Origin: Planctomycetota bacterium
GTDB taxonomy: Bacteria > Planctomycetota > Planctomycetia > Pirellulales > Pirellulaceae
Reading direction: 5' to 3'
DNA length: 23,761 nt
NCBI GenBank assembly: GCA_029259935.1
Contig: JAJDEH010000028.1
Coordinates: 1-23,761 of the forward strand
Shown here: one piece after another, positions 9,279 to 16,880 of the stretch
Numbering within the stretch: position 1 is the first letter of the stretch
How the letters are laid out: every line of letters begins with the position of its first letter
Program-made: the position numbers and the translations under genes
The notes under the pieces: model-generated
Told to the model about the DNA's origin: nothing
What the model saw: the letters and a program-made list of their open reading frames with translations, nothing else
Databases searched by the model: none

Positions 9279-10660
9279 GGCGTTTACAAGGCTTGCTCTG
9301 CTTGGTCATTCTCGCGGAAGTGGCGGTGCTGTCGGTGCGATACTTCGGCGGAACACTCTTGGAAAATCTCAGCCTGTCGACACTCGAATCGGCCACCGCA
9401 GAAGAAATTCGCCAGTTGCAGAAGCGAATCGATCCGGCCTCGGCCGACGATTGGTTTGCCATGGGGCGCGTGCTGCGGGCCTATGAACTGTTGCCGACGG
9501 CTAACTACTGCTACGAGCGAGCCGACAAGCTGAGGCCGCACGATCATGAGATATTGTTTTCCTGGGGCGTCAGCCTCAGCCGAATGGGACAGTTCGATCA
9601 AGCTCGCGAAAAGATGGAAGCCGCGATTGAGCATGGAGCGGAAAATCCGCACGAATGTTGGTATGTGATCGGCCGCGACTACCTGCGGATGGAAAACCCG
9701 GAAGCCGCCGAACCGGCGCTGCGCAATGCAATCACCGCGCAGCCGAACATGGCGGGTGTCAAGCTTGGCCGCTGGCTGCTGCGTTCCGATCGGCCGGAGG
9801 AAGCCGTGCGGATCCTAGACGAGATGATTGACAAGAATCCCAACACAATGACCGCGCATCAAATCAAGGGGTGGGCCGAAGCGGCGCTGGGAAATGACGA
9901 GGCGGCTTACGAGCATGAGCAGATTTCGCTACGGTGCACCGACCGCATTCCCAAGTTCAACTACGATTCCAAAGAAGATGCGGACATCATTTCCCGATTC
10001 GGAATCTATCGATTGCTGGGCGAGTCGCGCGGACGTCAGCAACGCGGCAACCTGGCCGCCGCCATCACCACTCTACAGCAGGCTGCTGAAATCAGTTGGC
10101 AAGAGCGAATGGCTCGACAATTGGCCCGCTACCAACTTCAGAATCGCGATCCGCAAGGCGCGATCGCCACGCTGAACGACTGCATTCGCAAAGTGGGCGC
10201 GTCGCGCACCGATTTGGAGTTGCTGGGCGTTGCCTATATGCAGCAGGGAGATCCCCAGCAGGCCAAGGAAGCATGGCTCGAAGCGGCGACGATGCAGGCC
10301 ACGGGTGTGCTGATGCCGAACATCACGGTTCACGAAAAATTGTCCGAGGCCTTTCGCATCGAGGGGAATACAGACTTAGCCAAGCTGCATAAGGGACTTC
10401 AATTCTACGAGGAGGGAAAGCTCGCCTGGCGAGAAAATCAGATCCGGCCGGCGCTGGGCTTCTTTGAAAAGGCCGCCAAGTTGTTGGACGACCATGCTCA
10501 TACTTGGTTTTATCTGGCCCAAGCGCGGCGAGTTCACGACGATCTGGACGGTGCGCGGCAAGCCTACCAGCGTTGTCTGGAGATAGATCCCAACCATGGA
10601 CGGGCGCTGAGCCGTTTGGATCACTTGGAATCGTCGCTGAAGTCCGAAGAGCGGGAGTAG
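9275..10660 (+). CDS. Membrane-anchored TPR protein, partner of the FG-GAP propeller
   Basis: This 461-residue protein starts at the ATG overlapping the previous stop, with a good Shine-Dalgarno (AAGGGAG) 8 bases upstream. Residues about 5-25 form a single hydrophobic segment, a signal anchor. The rest is helical with TPR-like pairs: DDWFAMGRVLRAYELLPTAN, HEILFSWGVSLSRMGQFDQA, HECWYVIGRDYLRMENPEAA, and at the C-terminus HTWFYLAQARRVHDDLDGAR ending in a typical CLEIDPNHGRALSRL repeat. TPRs are protein-protein scaffolds. With the ATGA overlap this suggests a two-subunit periplasmic propeller/TPR complex. The giant proteins on the other strand fuse propeller and TPR modules in one chain, which supports a functional pairing. 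No catalytic motif is visible. Confidence 0.9.
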   Translation: MRRLQGLLCLVILAEVAVLSVRYFGGTLLENLSLSTLESATAEEIRQLQKRIDPASADDWFAMGRVLRAYELLPTANYCYERADKLRPHDHEILFSWGVSLSRMGQFDQAREKMEAAIEHGAENPHECWYVIGRDYLRMENPEAAEPALRNAITAQPNMAGVKLGRWLLRSDRPEEAVRILDEMIDKNPNTMTAHQIKGWAEAALGNDEAAYEHEQISLRCTDRIPKFNYDSKEDADIISRFGIYRLLGESRGRQQRGNLAAAITTLQQAAEISWQERMARQLARYQLQNRDPQGAIATLNDCIRKVGASRTDLELLGVAYMQQGDPQQAKEAWLEAATMQATGVLMPNITVHEKLSEAFRIEGNTDLAKLHKGLQFYEEGKLAWRENQIRPALGFFEKAAKLLDDHAHTWFYLAQARRVHDDLDGARQAYQRCLEIDPNHGRALSRLDHLESSLKSEERE

Positions 10661-10673
10661 ATTGGAGCGGGGC

Positions 10674-10698
10674 CCGCCGGATTGATCGTTACCGGCGG
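10674..10698. terminator. Possible bidirectional terminator hairpin
   Basis: Arms CCGCCGG and CCGGCGG enclose an 11-base loop in the 66-bp gap between two convergent genes. There is no U-tract on either side, so an intrinsic terminator is only plausible from position and symmetry. Confidence 0.3.
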
Positions 10699-10726
10699 AC
10701 TGACGTCCACCGCTCGCCGGCGGCCT

Positions 10727-11203
10727 CTATTCCTCGCTGGAAGCAGCATCGTCGGTTGTTTTTGCCGTCACGGAAGCGGCGGCCAACATCACGGCGACGA
10801 ACAACAGCAGCGCGGCGACGGGAACTAGAAAAATCCCCAGGCCCGGATCGCCTTCGTAAAACGTTACGCCGCCGAGGAAGAATCCTCCCGGCAGCAGCAC
10901 GCCCGATGCGAGCAGCATGGGCGAACTCAACCGCCGCCAGCGCGCACTTTCGACGGGCAGCGCGCAAAGCGTAATCGCGAACACGATGTTGACCAGGCCA
11001 AGCAACGATCCGTGGGCGTGCCCCAAGGTCCACATCAGGCGGCGTGTTTCGTTGGCCGCGCCGAAATACCAAGCCACTTGGTAGATGTGCACGACCTCAA
11101 GAAACGCCCCCAGCGACAAAAAGCAAAGCAGCGACCACCAGCCCACCTGCAGGTGCCGGCGTACAAAAGTCAAAGATTCTTGATCCAAGGTTGGTGCTGT
11201 CAA
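10727..11203 (-). CDS. Four-helix membrane protein with HAHG motif
   Basis: This 158-residue integral membrane protein has about four transmembrane segments (residues roughly 21-40, 56-80, 93-113, 122-144) and a short charged C-tail. The start is a TTG at 11203: no ATG lies near, and GAGG sits 9 bases upstream. It begins 14 bp after the giant paralogue's stop at 11218, so it is the last gene of that operon. Histidines 39, 62 and 64 (the last two in GHAHG) lie in or next to helices and could bind heme or metal. The arrangement is loosely reminiscent of truncated heme-copper-oxidase-like or DUF2871-type small membrane proteins, but I do not recognise the family. Its position behind thioredoxin-containing lipoproteins would fit an electron-transfer or metal-handling membrane partner; that is inference. 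Confidence 0.85.
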   Translation of the reverse strand: MTAPTLDQESLTFVRRHLQVGWWSLLCFLSLGAFLEVVHIYQVAWYFGAANETRRLMWTLGHAHGSLLGLVNIVFAITLCALPVESARWRRLSSPMLLASGVLLPGGFFLGGVTFYEGDPGLGIFLVPVAALLLFVAVMLAAASVTAKTTDDAASSEE

Positions 11204-11217
11204 GGATTTCGCCTCGC

Positions 11218-13104
11218 CTATTGCTTTGTGTCCGGGGCCGTGGCCGATTTGATCTGTTCAAGTTGCGTTCGCACCGCCGCCAGGTTGGGATCGAGTTGCA
11301 AGGCCCGCTCGAAGTACTCGATGGCTTCCAAACGGCGTTCTTGTCTGGCGAATTCCGTCCCTATCGCGGCGGTCAAGTTGGCTTGTTCTGGAATCGCCTT
11401 CAGACCTTGCTGGTAGAGCGCGATGGCTTCGTCGCCGCGATCCGCCTGGCGGAGCAACCCGCCGAGAGCAAGGTACAGCTTGGCGCCATCCGGCTTCGAT
11501 CGAATTGCCGTTCGCAAGACCGCCATCGCATCTTCAACCTGCTGCTGATGCGACAGAATACTCGAATAGTTGAGCTGAACCTGTTCGAGTTCCGGCGCGG
11601 ACTTGGCGGCTTGTTCGGCTTCGAGCAGCGCGTCGTCGTATTGGCCCAATTCCGTGAGCGCGATCGCCATGAAGCTTTGCGTCAGTGGCTGAGGCATTAG
11701 CCGCTGCGACGTGCGCAGATGTTCAAGGGCCTTGATGCTTTGCTTCTGTCGCAGGTAAAGGCGGCCCAAAAAGTAGTGGGCGTTCCCATCGTCGGCGTCC
11801 GCCGCCAACATGTCGTGATAAAGATCGACGGCGTCTTCAAGGTACCCGAGCTTGCGGAAATTGTCGGCAATATCCACTAGTTCCCTGCGTCCAGGCTCGG
11901 CGACCCACCGTCCGGGAAACGGCTGAGCAAGCTCGCGACGGCGTATCGGATCGTCCGTCAGTTGCTGGACATCGACGAGCAATTGGTCGACGTCGACGGC
12001 CCCTTTGTAGATGGCGGCCACATAGCCATCGCCGTTGATAAGGAGACTGAGCGGCGCTGGCAGGGGCTGATGCCAATCGTAAACCGAATCGTAGACAAAC
12101 TGAATTCGCCGCCGAATGTTGACGTCCGCTTTCCCACTGCGAAACGGGAAGTCAATCTGTTTGAGGAAGTTGGCGACCTGCTCGTCGTCATCGCCTAGAT
12201 CCGACAAATTGTCGACATTGAGCGCCACGATATCTAGCCCGGTGGCCCGAATTTCTCCGGCATGATGGGTGAACTCCTTCAGTTCCGTGCGACATGGCAG
12301 ACAGAAGCTGGCCCACAAATTGACCAGCACTGGTTGCCCCGAACCGCGGAGGAAGGCGTCGTGTTGTTGGCCGTTGAAGTCCTTGTAGGCAAGCCGCAGC
12401 ATGGGATAAGGCGCGACGGCGATCGTTCGTGATTGTGGTGGGAGATCGGCGGCGACGGTGGGTGACGCCTGTATATCAAGCTTACGTTGCGGCGGAGTCC
12501 ACGGCTCGGCCGCGCCGGTGCCTTCAACAAGTTGAAACCAGCCATCGACGTCCGCGCCTTCAAATTGTTCTGCTTCACCGCCCGGCCAGCGGACGTGGAC
12601 GCTCTGAATCTTTTCGGCCTGGCCCAATCCGAAAGTCACCCATTTGCTGGACTGGCTCTGATAGCCCGAACCCGCGTACAACGTTTTAATCTGTTTTCCT
12701 TGAACTCCCTCGGCGACGACTTCGACCCGCGCGCCGATTGCGTCGCGATTCGTGGTCGGGCCGCTGCCCCGCAGTCGCAATGACACAAAGTGATTCTTAT
12801 GCGGGACATCATTGCGCAGAAACCGCAACCGGGGGCCCGTTCGATTGGCCATCCACAGGTCCTGATCGCCGTCGTGATCCCAATCCACTAGCGCCAGCGA
12901 ACGGCTGTCGTCAAAGTAGTCCAATCCGGAGCAGGCGGAAATGTTCGCGAATCGGGGTCCGCGCGTATTGAGGAAGCAACAGTTCTTTTCGCGTCCACTA
13001 AACGACCGCCCCTGCTGAAGCAGGTTGTTCAAGATGTTGTTTTCATTTTTGGTCCAGCGATCAATTGCTTCGTCCCGGTCCGGGTCGATGGGTGCGCGTG
13101 CCAC
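11218..13104 (-). CDS. Copy 1, part after the UGA: last FG-GAP repeat, ASPIC/UnbV, thioredoxin, TPR
   Basis: If translated separately, the first usable codon is GTG 13104, seven codons after the TGA, with no convincing Shine-Dalgarno and no signal peptide, although every domain in it belongs to exported families. Numbering from that GTG: REKNCCFLNT (Cys 42-43), the seventh FG-GAP repeat DWDHDGDQD (about 74-82) then NRTGPRLRFLRND, ASPIC/UnbV with NRDAIGARVEV (119-129), a TlpA/AhpC-like thioredoxin domain with WASFCLPCRTEL (active-site Cys 268 and 271) and a likely cis-Pro at PAPLSLLING, then about six TPRs to the end. A thioredoxin of this type would handle disulfides or peroxide outside the membrane. 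The missing leader is strong evidence that this is not an independent gene. Confidence 0.55.
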   Translation of the reverse strand: MARAPIDPDRDEAIDRWTKNENNILNNLLQQGRSFSGREKNCCFLNTRGPRFANISACSGLDYFDDSRSLALVDWDHDGDQDLWMANRTGPRLRFLRNDVPHKNHFVSLRLRGSGPTTNRDAIGARVEVVAEGVQGKQIKTLYAGSGYQSQSSKWVTFGLGQAEKIQSVHVRWPGGEAEQFEGADVDGWFQLVEGTGAAEPWTPPQRKLDIQASPTVAADLPPQSRTIAVAPYPMLRLAYKDFNGQQHDAFLRGSGQPVLVNLWASFCLPCRTELKEFTHHAGEIRATGLDIVALNVDNLSDLGDDDEQVANFLKQIDFPFRSGKADVNIRRRIQFVYDSVYDWHQPLPAPLSLLINGDGYVAAIYKGAVDVDQLLVDVQQLTDDPIRRRELAQPFPGRWVAEPGRRELVDIADNFRKLGYLEDAVDLYHDMLAADADDGNAHYFLGRLYLRQKQSIKALEHLRTSQRLMPQPLTQSFMAIALTELGQYDDALLEAEQAAKSAPELEQVQLNYSSILSHQQQVEDAMAVLRTAIRSKPDGAKLYLALGGLLRQADRGDEAIALYQQGLKAIPEQANLTAAIGTEFARQERRLEAIEYFERALQLDPNLAAVRTQLEQIKSATAPDTKQ

Positions 13105-15030
13105 GACGCGCCGCCAGTAGAAACTTCACAAATCGCGGGTGTCGCTGCTGGTAATGTGGCCGTTGGCGACAATCAGATCCTCCCAGCCGTCGTTGTTGAT
13201 ATCGACGAAATTCGAACCCCACGCCCAGCGTCCCAAGGTCACTCCGGCCTCGACGCTGGTCTCGCGAAACTTACCGTCGCCGGTGTTCTCAAACAGCGTG
13301 TTTCCTCGGCTCATTCGCAAGAAACTTGCCCGGACATCGTCGGTGACGCCGGGCCGGAACAACGATTTCGTGACAATTCGGTTGCCCGCGCCGGAAAACA
13401 TGTTGCTGATGTACAGGTCCATCCAGCCGTCGCGGTTGTAGTCGCCCCAACTGGCCGACATACCAAAGTTAAAATCCTCGGTATTGGTTTCGGGAGCCGC
13501 ATTGATGAACTTTCCCCCATCGTTGCGATACAGATTGTTGCGGCCAAAGTCGTTGGCCACATAAACATCTAGATCTCCGTCGTTGTCGTAATCTTCCCAG
13601 GAAGCTGCGAAGGTGTAGCGGCGGTTGTCGACATCCAGTCCCACTTCTTCGGTGACATCGGGGAACTGCCAGTTGCCGTCATTGCGAAGCATGGCGTTAC
13701 GTCCGCCGTTGTTGGCGTCATGGAAGGGCATCGGCATGGGGTAAGTTTCCACATCATCCGTTTGTGGACGATAGCCGCACAAATAAATGTCCAAGTCGCC
13801 ATCTTCGTCATAGTCGGCGGCGGTCGCCGACAAATGATCGCCCTCGCGTAATATCGTCTTGACGGTGAATTTGCCCTGACCGTCGTTTTCCAAAAAGATT
13901 GTCGCCGGGCCGCTGCGCGTACACAGCACAAGGTCCTGATCACCGTCGTTATCCAGATCGACCAGCAACGCCGAGGATGAAACATCGTTAAAGTCGACGC
14001 CTGCCTGGCGTGCCTTATCCGACGCGGTGCCGTCGGGATTCTGCACGAAAAGACGATTCGGCAGTCCGCCCGACTGACAAACGTAGACATCGTCCAGTCC
14101 GTCGCCATTCACGTCGCCGATGGCCAAGCCCTGATGGCCGAAGAAATCGGGTCCCAGCAGGCGGTCTACCCGCTGCACCCAATAACCAACGCCCCGGCCC
14201 AACGCGTCTCGTGACATTTCCTCCTTCGAAAGAACGGCCTCGGTGCACTCACGAAACAGCGACTTGCCTCCAGCCTGCAACTCGGCCTCTTCATATTGTT
14301 CCAGTTGGATGCGTTGGATCCGCGGCGGTTCCTTGCCGGCTGATTCTCTCCATTGGATCCGCCACTTGGCGTTTTGCTCAAAACCATTTTCGCGGGCCGA
14401 ACCGGTTACCGTGACATACTGGACGGTCGTGAATTGGCCCTTTCCGACCTCATCGATTCCAAAGACTTTGAACGCGAAATGTAGTTGCGAGACGTTTTCA
14501 ATCGAAGCCGTTAAGTCGGCGAGTGCCGTGGCGAGTCCGTCGATTCCGGTAAACTCGGCCGCGTCTGTTTCCGTGGTCTTGGCGCGTCCGATTCTCACGA
14601 CTTCGTCGGCGTAGGCCGTGTCGATCTTTGGCCGCAGTGGGCCGCAGGAAAAGTCGCCGGTGACCAGCTTGCCCAAATCTTTCGTCTTAACTTGGCCGTC
14701 GCTGGACACATGCTTGGCCAGTTCTTTCAATTGATCCTTGGCGGCCGATTGCAAGGCTTCCGTTCGCCATCCTTCGCTGAGCGGATCGTCGACGGCGCTT
14801 TCGATTCGCTGCCGTTCACGCAAATATTCTTCATCGAATCCTCCGGTGATCATTTTTTGCGACGTGACCACGGGCAGCGTGGCATCTTGGGTCGCAATTG
14901 GATCGTTTCCCGTGCCAGTGTTGCTGCCGCCTTGGTGGGTGATGTCGCAACCACCACAACCCATAGATATAAATGCCAGCACGCTAATGAGCCATGCGGA
15001 CCGCGACTTTGTCGTTCGTGTAAATAGCAT
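11218..15030 (-). CDS. Read-through giant propeller/UnbV/thioredoxin/TPR lipoprotein, copy 1 (candidate selenoprotein, U635)
   Basis: Read through one in-frame TGA (13128-13126), this is a single 1270-residue protein. The frame before and after the TGA is identical and no other stop occurs over 1270 codons. The seven-repeat propeller motif is completed only when the TGA is read: six DxDxDGxxD repeats precede it and the seventh (DWDHDGDQD) follows. Domain order: lipoprotein signal, NTF2-like N-domain, FG-GAP propeller, ASPIC/UnbV (about 760-835), thioredoxin-like (about 877-1022, CLPC at 910-913), TPRs (about 1047-1262). It follows its paralogue by 38 bp and precedes the small membrane protein by 14 bp, forming one operon. 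Selenocysteine is the likeliest residue at 635 given the SECIS-like hairpin and nearby Cys-Cys (684-685), but Cys insertion, readthrough or reinitiation cannot be excluded without protein data. Confidence 0.7.
13094..13128 (-). promoter_or_regulatory. In-frame UGA with SECIS-like hairpin, copy 1
   Basis: Numbering bases after the TGA (13128-13126) as +1, arm GCGCGT is at +15 to +20, loop CGTGGC at +21 to +26, and arm ACGCGC at +27 to +32. A lower UGG/CCA pairing (+10 to +12 with +35 to +37) is separated by a 2x2 internal loop. Bacterial SECIS elements lie directly after UGA within the coding region and carry a G early in the apical loop; the G at +22 fits that. The bulged U of the E. coli fdhF element is not evident. 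The region also encodes a conserved RRVVxRAP segment, so the stem could be incidental. Confidence 0.5.
13126..15030 (-). CDS. Copy 1, part before the UGA: lipoprotein with six FG-GAP repeats
   Basis: This is the 634-residue product if UGA terminates. ATG 15030 is chosen over a TTG at 15042 because GGGGGA lies just upstream. Residues 1-24 form a lipoprotein leader (LISVLAFISMGC, then GGC). Residues about 60-250 resemble an NTF2/SnoaL-like domain with conserved LVTGDFSCGPLRP. The CRTAC1-type hallmark follows: GVGYWVQRVDRLLGPDFFGH, then six calcium-loop repeats (DVNGDGLDD, DLDNDGDQD, DYDEDGDLD, DYDNDGDLD, DYNRDGWMD, DINNDGWED). Cysteines in YVCQSG, LVLCT and YLCG are shared with copy 2 and suit an extracytoplasmic protein. 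Ending here would leave the propeller one blade short and remove its ASPIC/UnbV domain, which in this family normally follows in the same chain. Confidence 0.6.
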   Translation of the reverse strand: MLFTRTTKSRSAWLISVLAFISMGCGGCDITHQGGSNTGTGNDPIATQDATLPVVTSQKMITGGFDEEYLRERQRIESAVDDPLSEGWRTEALQSAAKDQLKELAKHVSSDGQVKTKDLGKLVTGDFSCGPLRPKIDTAYADEVVRIGRAKTTETDAAEFTGIDGLATALADLTASIENVSQLHFAFKVFGIDEVGKGQFTTVQYVTVTGSARENGFEQNAKWRIQWRESAGKEPPRIQRIQLEQYEEAELQAGGKSLFRECTEAVLSKEEMSRDALGRGVGYWVQRVDRLLGPDFFGHQGLAIGDVNGDGLDDVYVCQSGGLPNRLFVQNPDGTASDKARQAGVDFNDVSSSALLVDLDNDGDQDLVLCTRSGPATIFLENDGQGKFTVKTILREGDHLSATAADYDEDGDLDIYLCGYRPQTDDVETYPMPMPFHDANNGGRNAMLRNDGNWQFPDVTEEVGLDVDNRRYTFAASWEDYDNDGDLDVYVANDFGRNNLYRNDGGKFINAAPETNTEDFNFGMSASWGDYNRDGWMDLYISNMFSGAGNRIVTKSLFRPGVTDDVRASFLRMSRGNTLFENTGDGKFRETSVEAGVTLGRWAWGSNFVDINNDGWEDLIVANGHITSSDTRDL

Positions 15031-15068
15031 GAGTTCCCCCAACCTAAGCTTGGGGCCGCGATTGTGGA

Positions 15069-16880
15069 CTAGGAAGCATTGGAATCGGGCGACCGCGCTG
15101 CTTCGATGGCCTTCTCTAACTGCGCGTTTTTGGGATTGGCTTCCAACCCTCGCTCGAGAATTTTTATCGCTTCTTCCTTTTGGCCGAAGCTAATGAGGAT
15201 TTGGTTGAGATAGATGTAGCTTTCGACAAATCCAGGTTCGGCCTTGATTGCCGTCCGCAGCATCTTGAGCGCCTGGGCGGATTGCCGTAACTCCATCAGC
15301 AAGCGGGCATGATTGACGTAGACCTGACCATAGCCCGGGTCCAACTTGACCGCCTTTTGGTATTGCTCAATCGCGTCGTCAACTCGGCCGAGCGATTCCA
15401 GCGCCTTGGCCAGGTTGTTATGAGCTAGTGGCGAAGGCTGCAATTTGAGCGAGGTTTCATAATGCTCAATGGCCTTCGGGATCTCGTCGGACTTTTGTGC
15501 GATCATCCCCAAGTTGCGATGAACGCCGCCTCGTTCTTCATCCGTCAGCTCCGTTTTCAAGACTTTGTGATAGACGGCGGCGGCATCCTTTTTGAATCCT
15601 TTTTTGTGATAGACCGAGGCCAAGGTGAGCAAATTGCGATGAGGGGGATCGGCAAGCCACTTACCGGGCACTGCCTCGGCCATTTTGACTCGTTCCCCCG
15701 TCGTCGCCGACAGGTCGCGAACGTCCTGCAAGAGTTTTTCAACGTCGATCGCCCCCTTGTACATCGCGGCCAAGCCACCTTGGCCATCGATCAACAAGCT
15801 GGTCGGCGTAACGAGCGGTTCGTGCCAGGCAAAGACTTCGTCTTGAATGATTTGGATCTTGCGAAGGTTTTCATCCGTCGCCATTCCCGCCGTTTGGGAG
15901 TAACCCCAACTGGCAAGTATCCGGGCAGCTTCCGTCGGCGTGCTCGTCACCTTGCAATCGGGTACGCCATTGATGCTGAGGGCCACGATTTTAAGGCCGG
16001 CCTTGTCGAACGCGACGGCCTGTTTGCCAAGATTGCGCAGTTCGACGCCACATGGCTTACACCCGGTAGACCATAGAACCACCAGCACCGGCTGGCCCGA
16101 ATCGCGTTCAAATGCCGTTTGCGGTTGGCCCTGCATATCGTTGTAGTTCAGTTCCAGCATCTCGATCGGCGCGGCAAAGATCGTTCGCTGGCTGAGTGGC
16201 GGGTCGGGGATGCTGGTCACCGAAGGGGTCAATGGTGACTCGGGCCGGGGAGGCGTCCAGGGATCGGCTTTGCCGGTGGCTTGCACAAGCACAAAGAAAC
16301 CATTCGCCTTGACTCCCTCGAACCGCTCTTGGCGGCCGCCAGGCCAATCCACCAAAACATGAGAGACCTTGCCGGATGGGCCGAGCCCAAAGCTGAGCCA
16401 CTTGCTGGACTGGCTTTGAAATCCCGATCCAGCGAACAGCGTCTTGACGAGCTTCAAATCCGAGTTGCCCTCGGTGACGACTTCCACGCGAGCGCCGATC
16501 GCGTCGCGGTTCGTCGTTTTTCCATTGCCTTGCAAGCGAAGAGAAACGAACTGGTTGTCCGTTTTCGAGTCGTTCCGCATGAAACGCACTCGGGGTCCGG
16601 TGCGATTGGTCATCCACAAATCGGGATCACCGTCGAAGTCCCAGTCCGTCGTGGCCAACGAGCGGCTGTCGTCCACGTGATCCAAACCCGCGCAGGACGA
16701 AATATTGGCGAAGCGAGTGCCGCCAGTATTTAGAAAACAGCAATTCTTTTCGTTGCCGCTGAACGCGCGGCCAAACCGCAACATGTAATAAATCCGTCCC
16801 AGCTCTTTGTTGTAATCCTGACCGCGAGCCCCCGTGTCGACTTCAACCGGTGCGCGTTCCACGACGCGCCTCCAAAACAA
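15069..16880 (-). CDS. Copy 2, part after the UGA: last FG-GAP repeat, ASPIC/UnbV, thioredoxin, TPR
   Basis: Separate translation would need TTG 16880 (one codon after the TGA) or GTG 16862, which has GGAGG six bases upstream, so reinitiation is more credible here than in copy 1. There is no signal peptide. Numbering from TTG: NEKNCCFLNT (Cys 47-48), the seventh repeat DWDFDGDPD (79-87), NRTGPRVRFMRND, NRDAIGARVEV (124-134), thioredoxin-like domain with LWSTGCKPCGVEL (Cys 274 and 277) and TPTSLLIDGQ supplying the cis-Pro region, then TPRs such as HNNLAKALESLGRVDDAIEQ. The CxxC centre differs from copy 1 (CKPC against CLPC), suggesting different redox potential or partner. The stop is TAG at 15069-15071. 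Confidence 0.55.
   Translation of the reverse strand: MFWRRVVERAPVEVDTGARGQDYNKELGRIYYMLRFGRAFSGNEKNCCFLNTGGTRFANISSCAGLDHVDDSRSLATTDWDFDGDPDLWMTNRTGPRVRFMRNDSKTDNQFVSLRLQGNGKTTNRDAIGARVEVVTEGNSDLKLVKTLFAGSGFQSQSSKWLSFGLGPSGKVSHVLVDWPGGRQERFEGVKANGFFVLVQATGKADPWTPPRPESPLTPSVTSIPDPPLSQRTIFAAPIEMLELNYNDMQGQPQTAFERDSGQPVLVVLWSTGCKPCGVELRNLGKQAVAFDKAGLKIVALSINGVPDCKVTSTPTEAARILASWGYSQTAGMATDENLRKIQIIQDEVFAWHEPLVTPTSLLIDGQGGLAAMYKGAIDVEKLLQDVRDLSATTGERVKMAEAVPGKWLADPPHRNLLTLASVYHKKGFKKDAAAVYHKVLKTELTDEERGGVHRNLGMIAQKSDEIPKAIEHYETSLKLQPSPLAHNNLAKALESLGRVDDAIEQYQKAVKLDPGYGQVYVNHARLLMELRQSAQALKMLRTAIKAEPGFVESYIYLNQILISFGQKEEAIKILERGLEANPKNAQLEKAIEAARSPDSNAS

Noticed and set aside
13126..13128. Sequencing error or pseudogene as explanation of the in-frame TGA
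   Set aside because: The same codon is TGA in both paralogues, with no frameshift and no further stops downstream in either copy.
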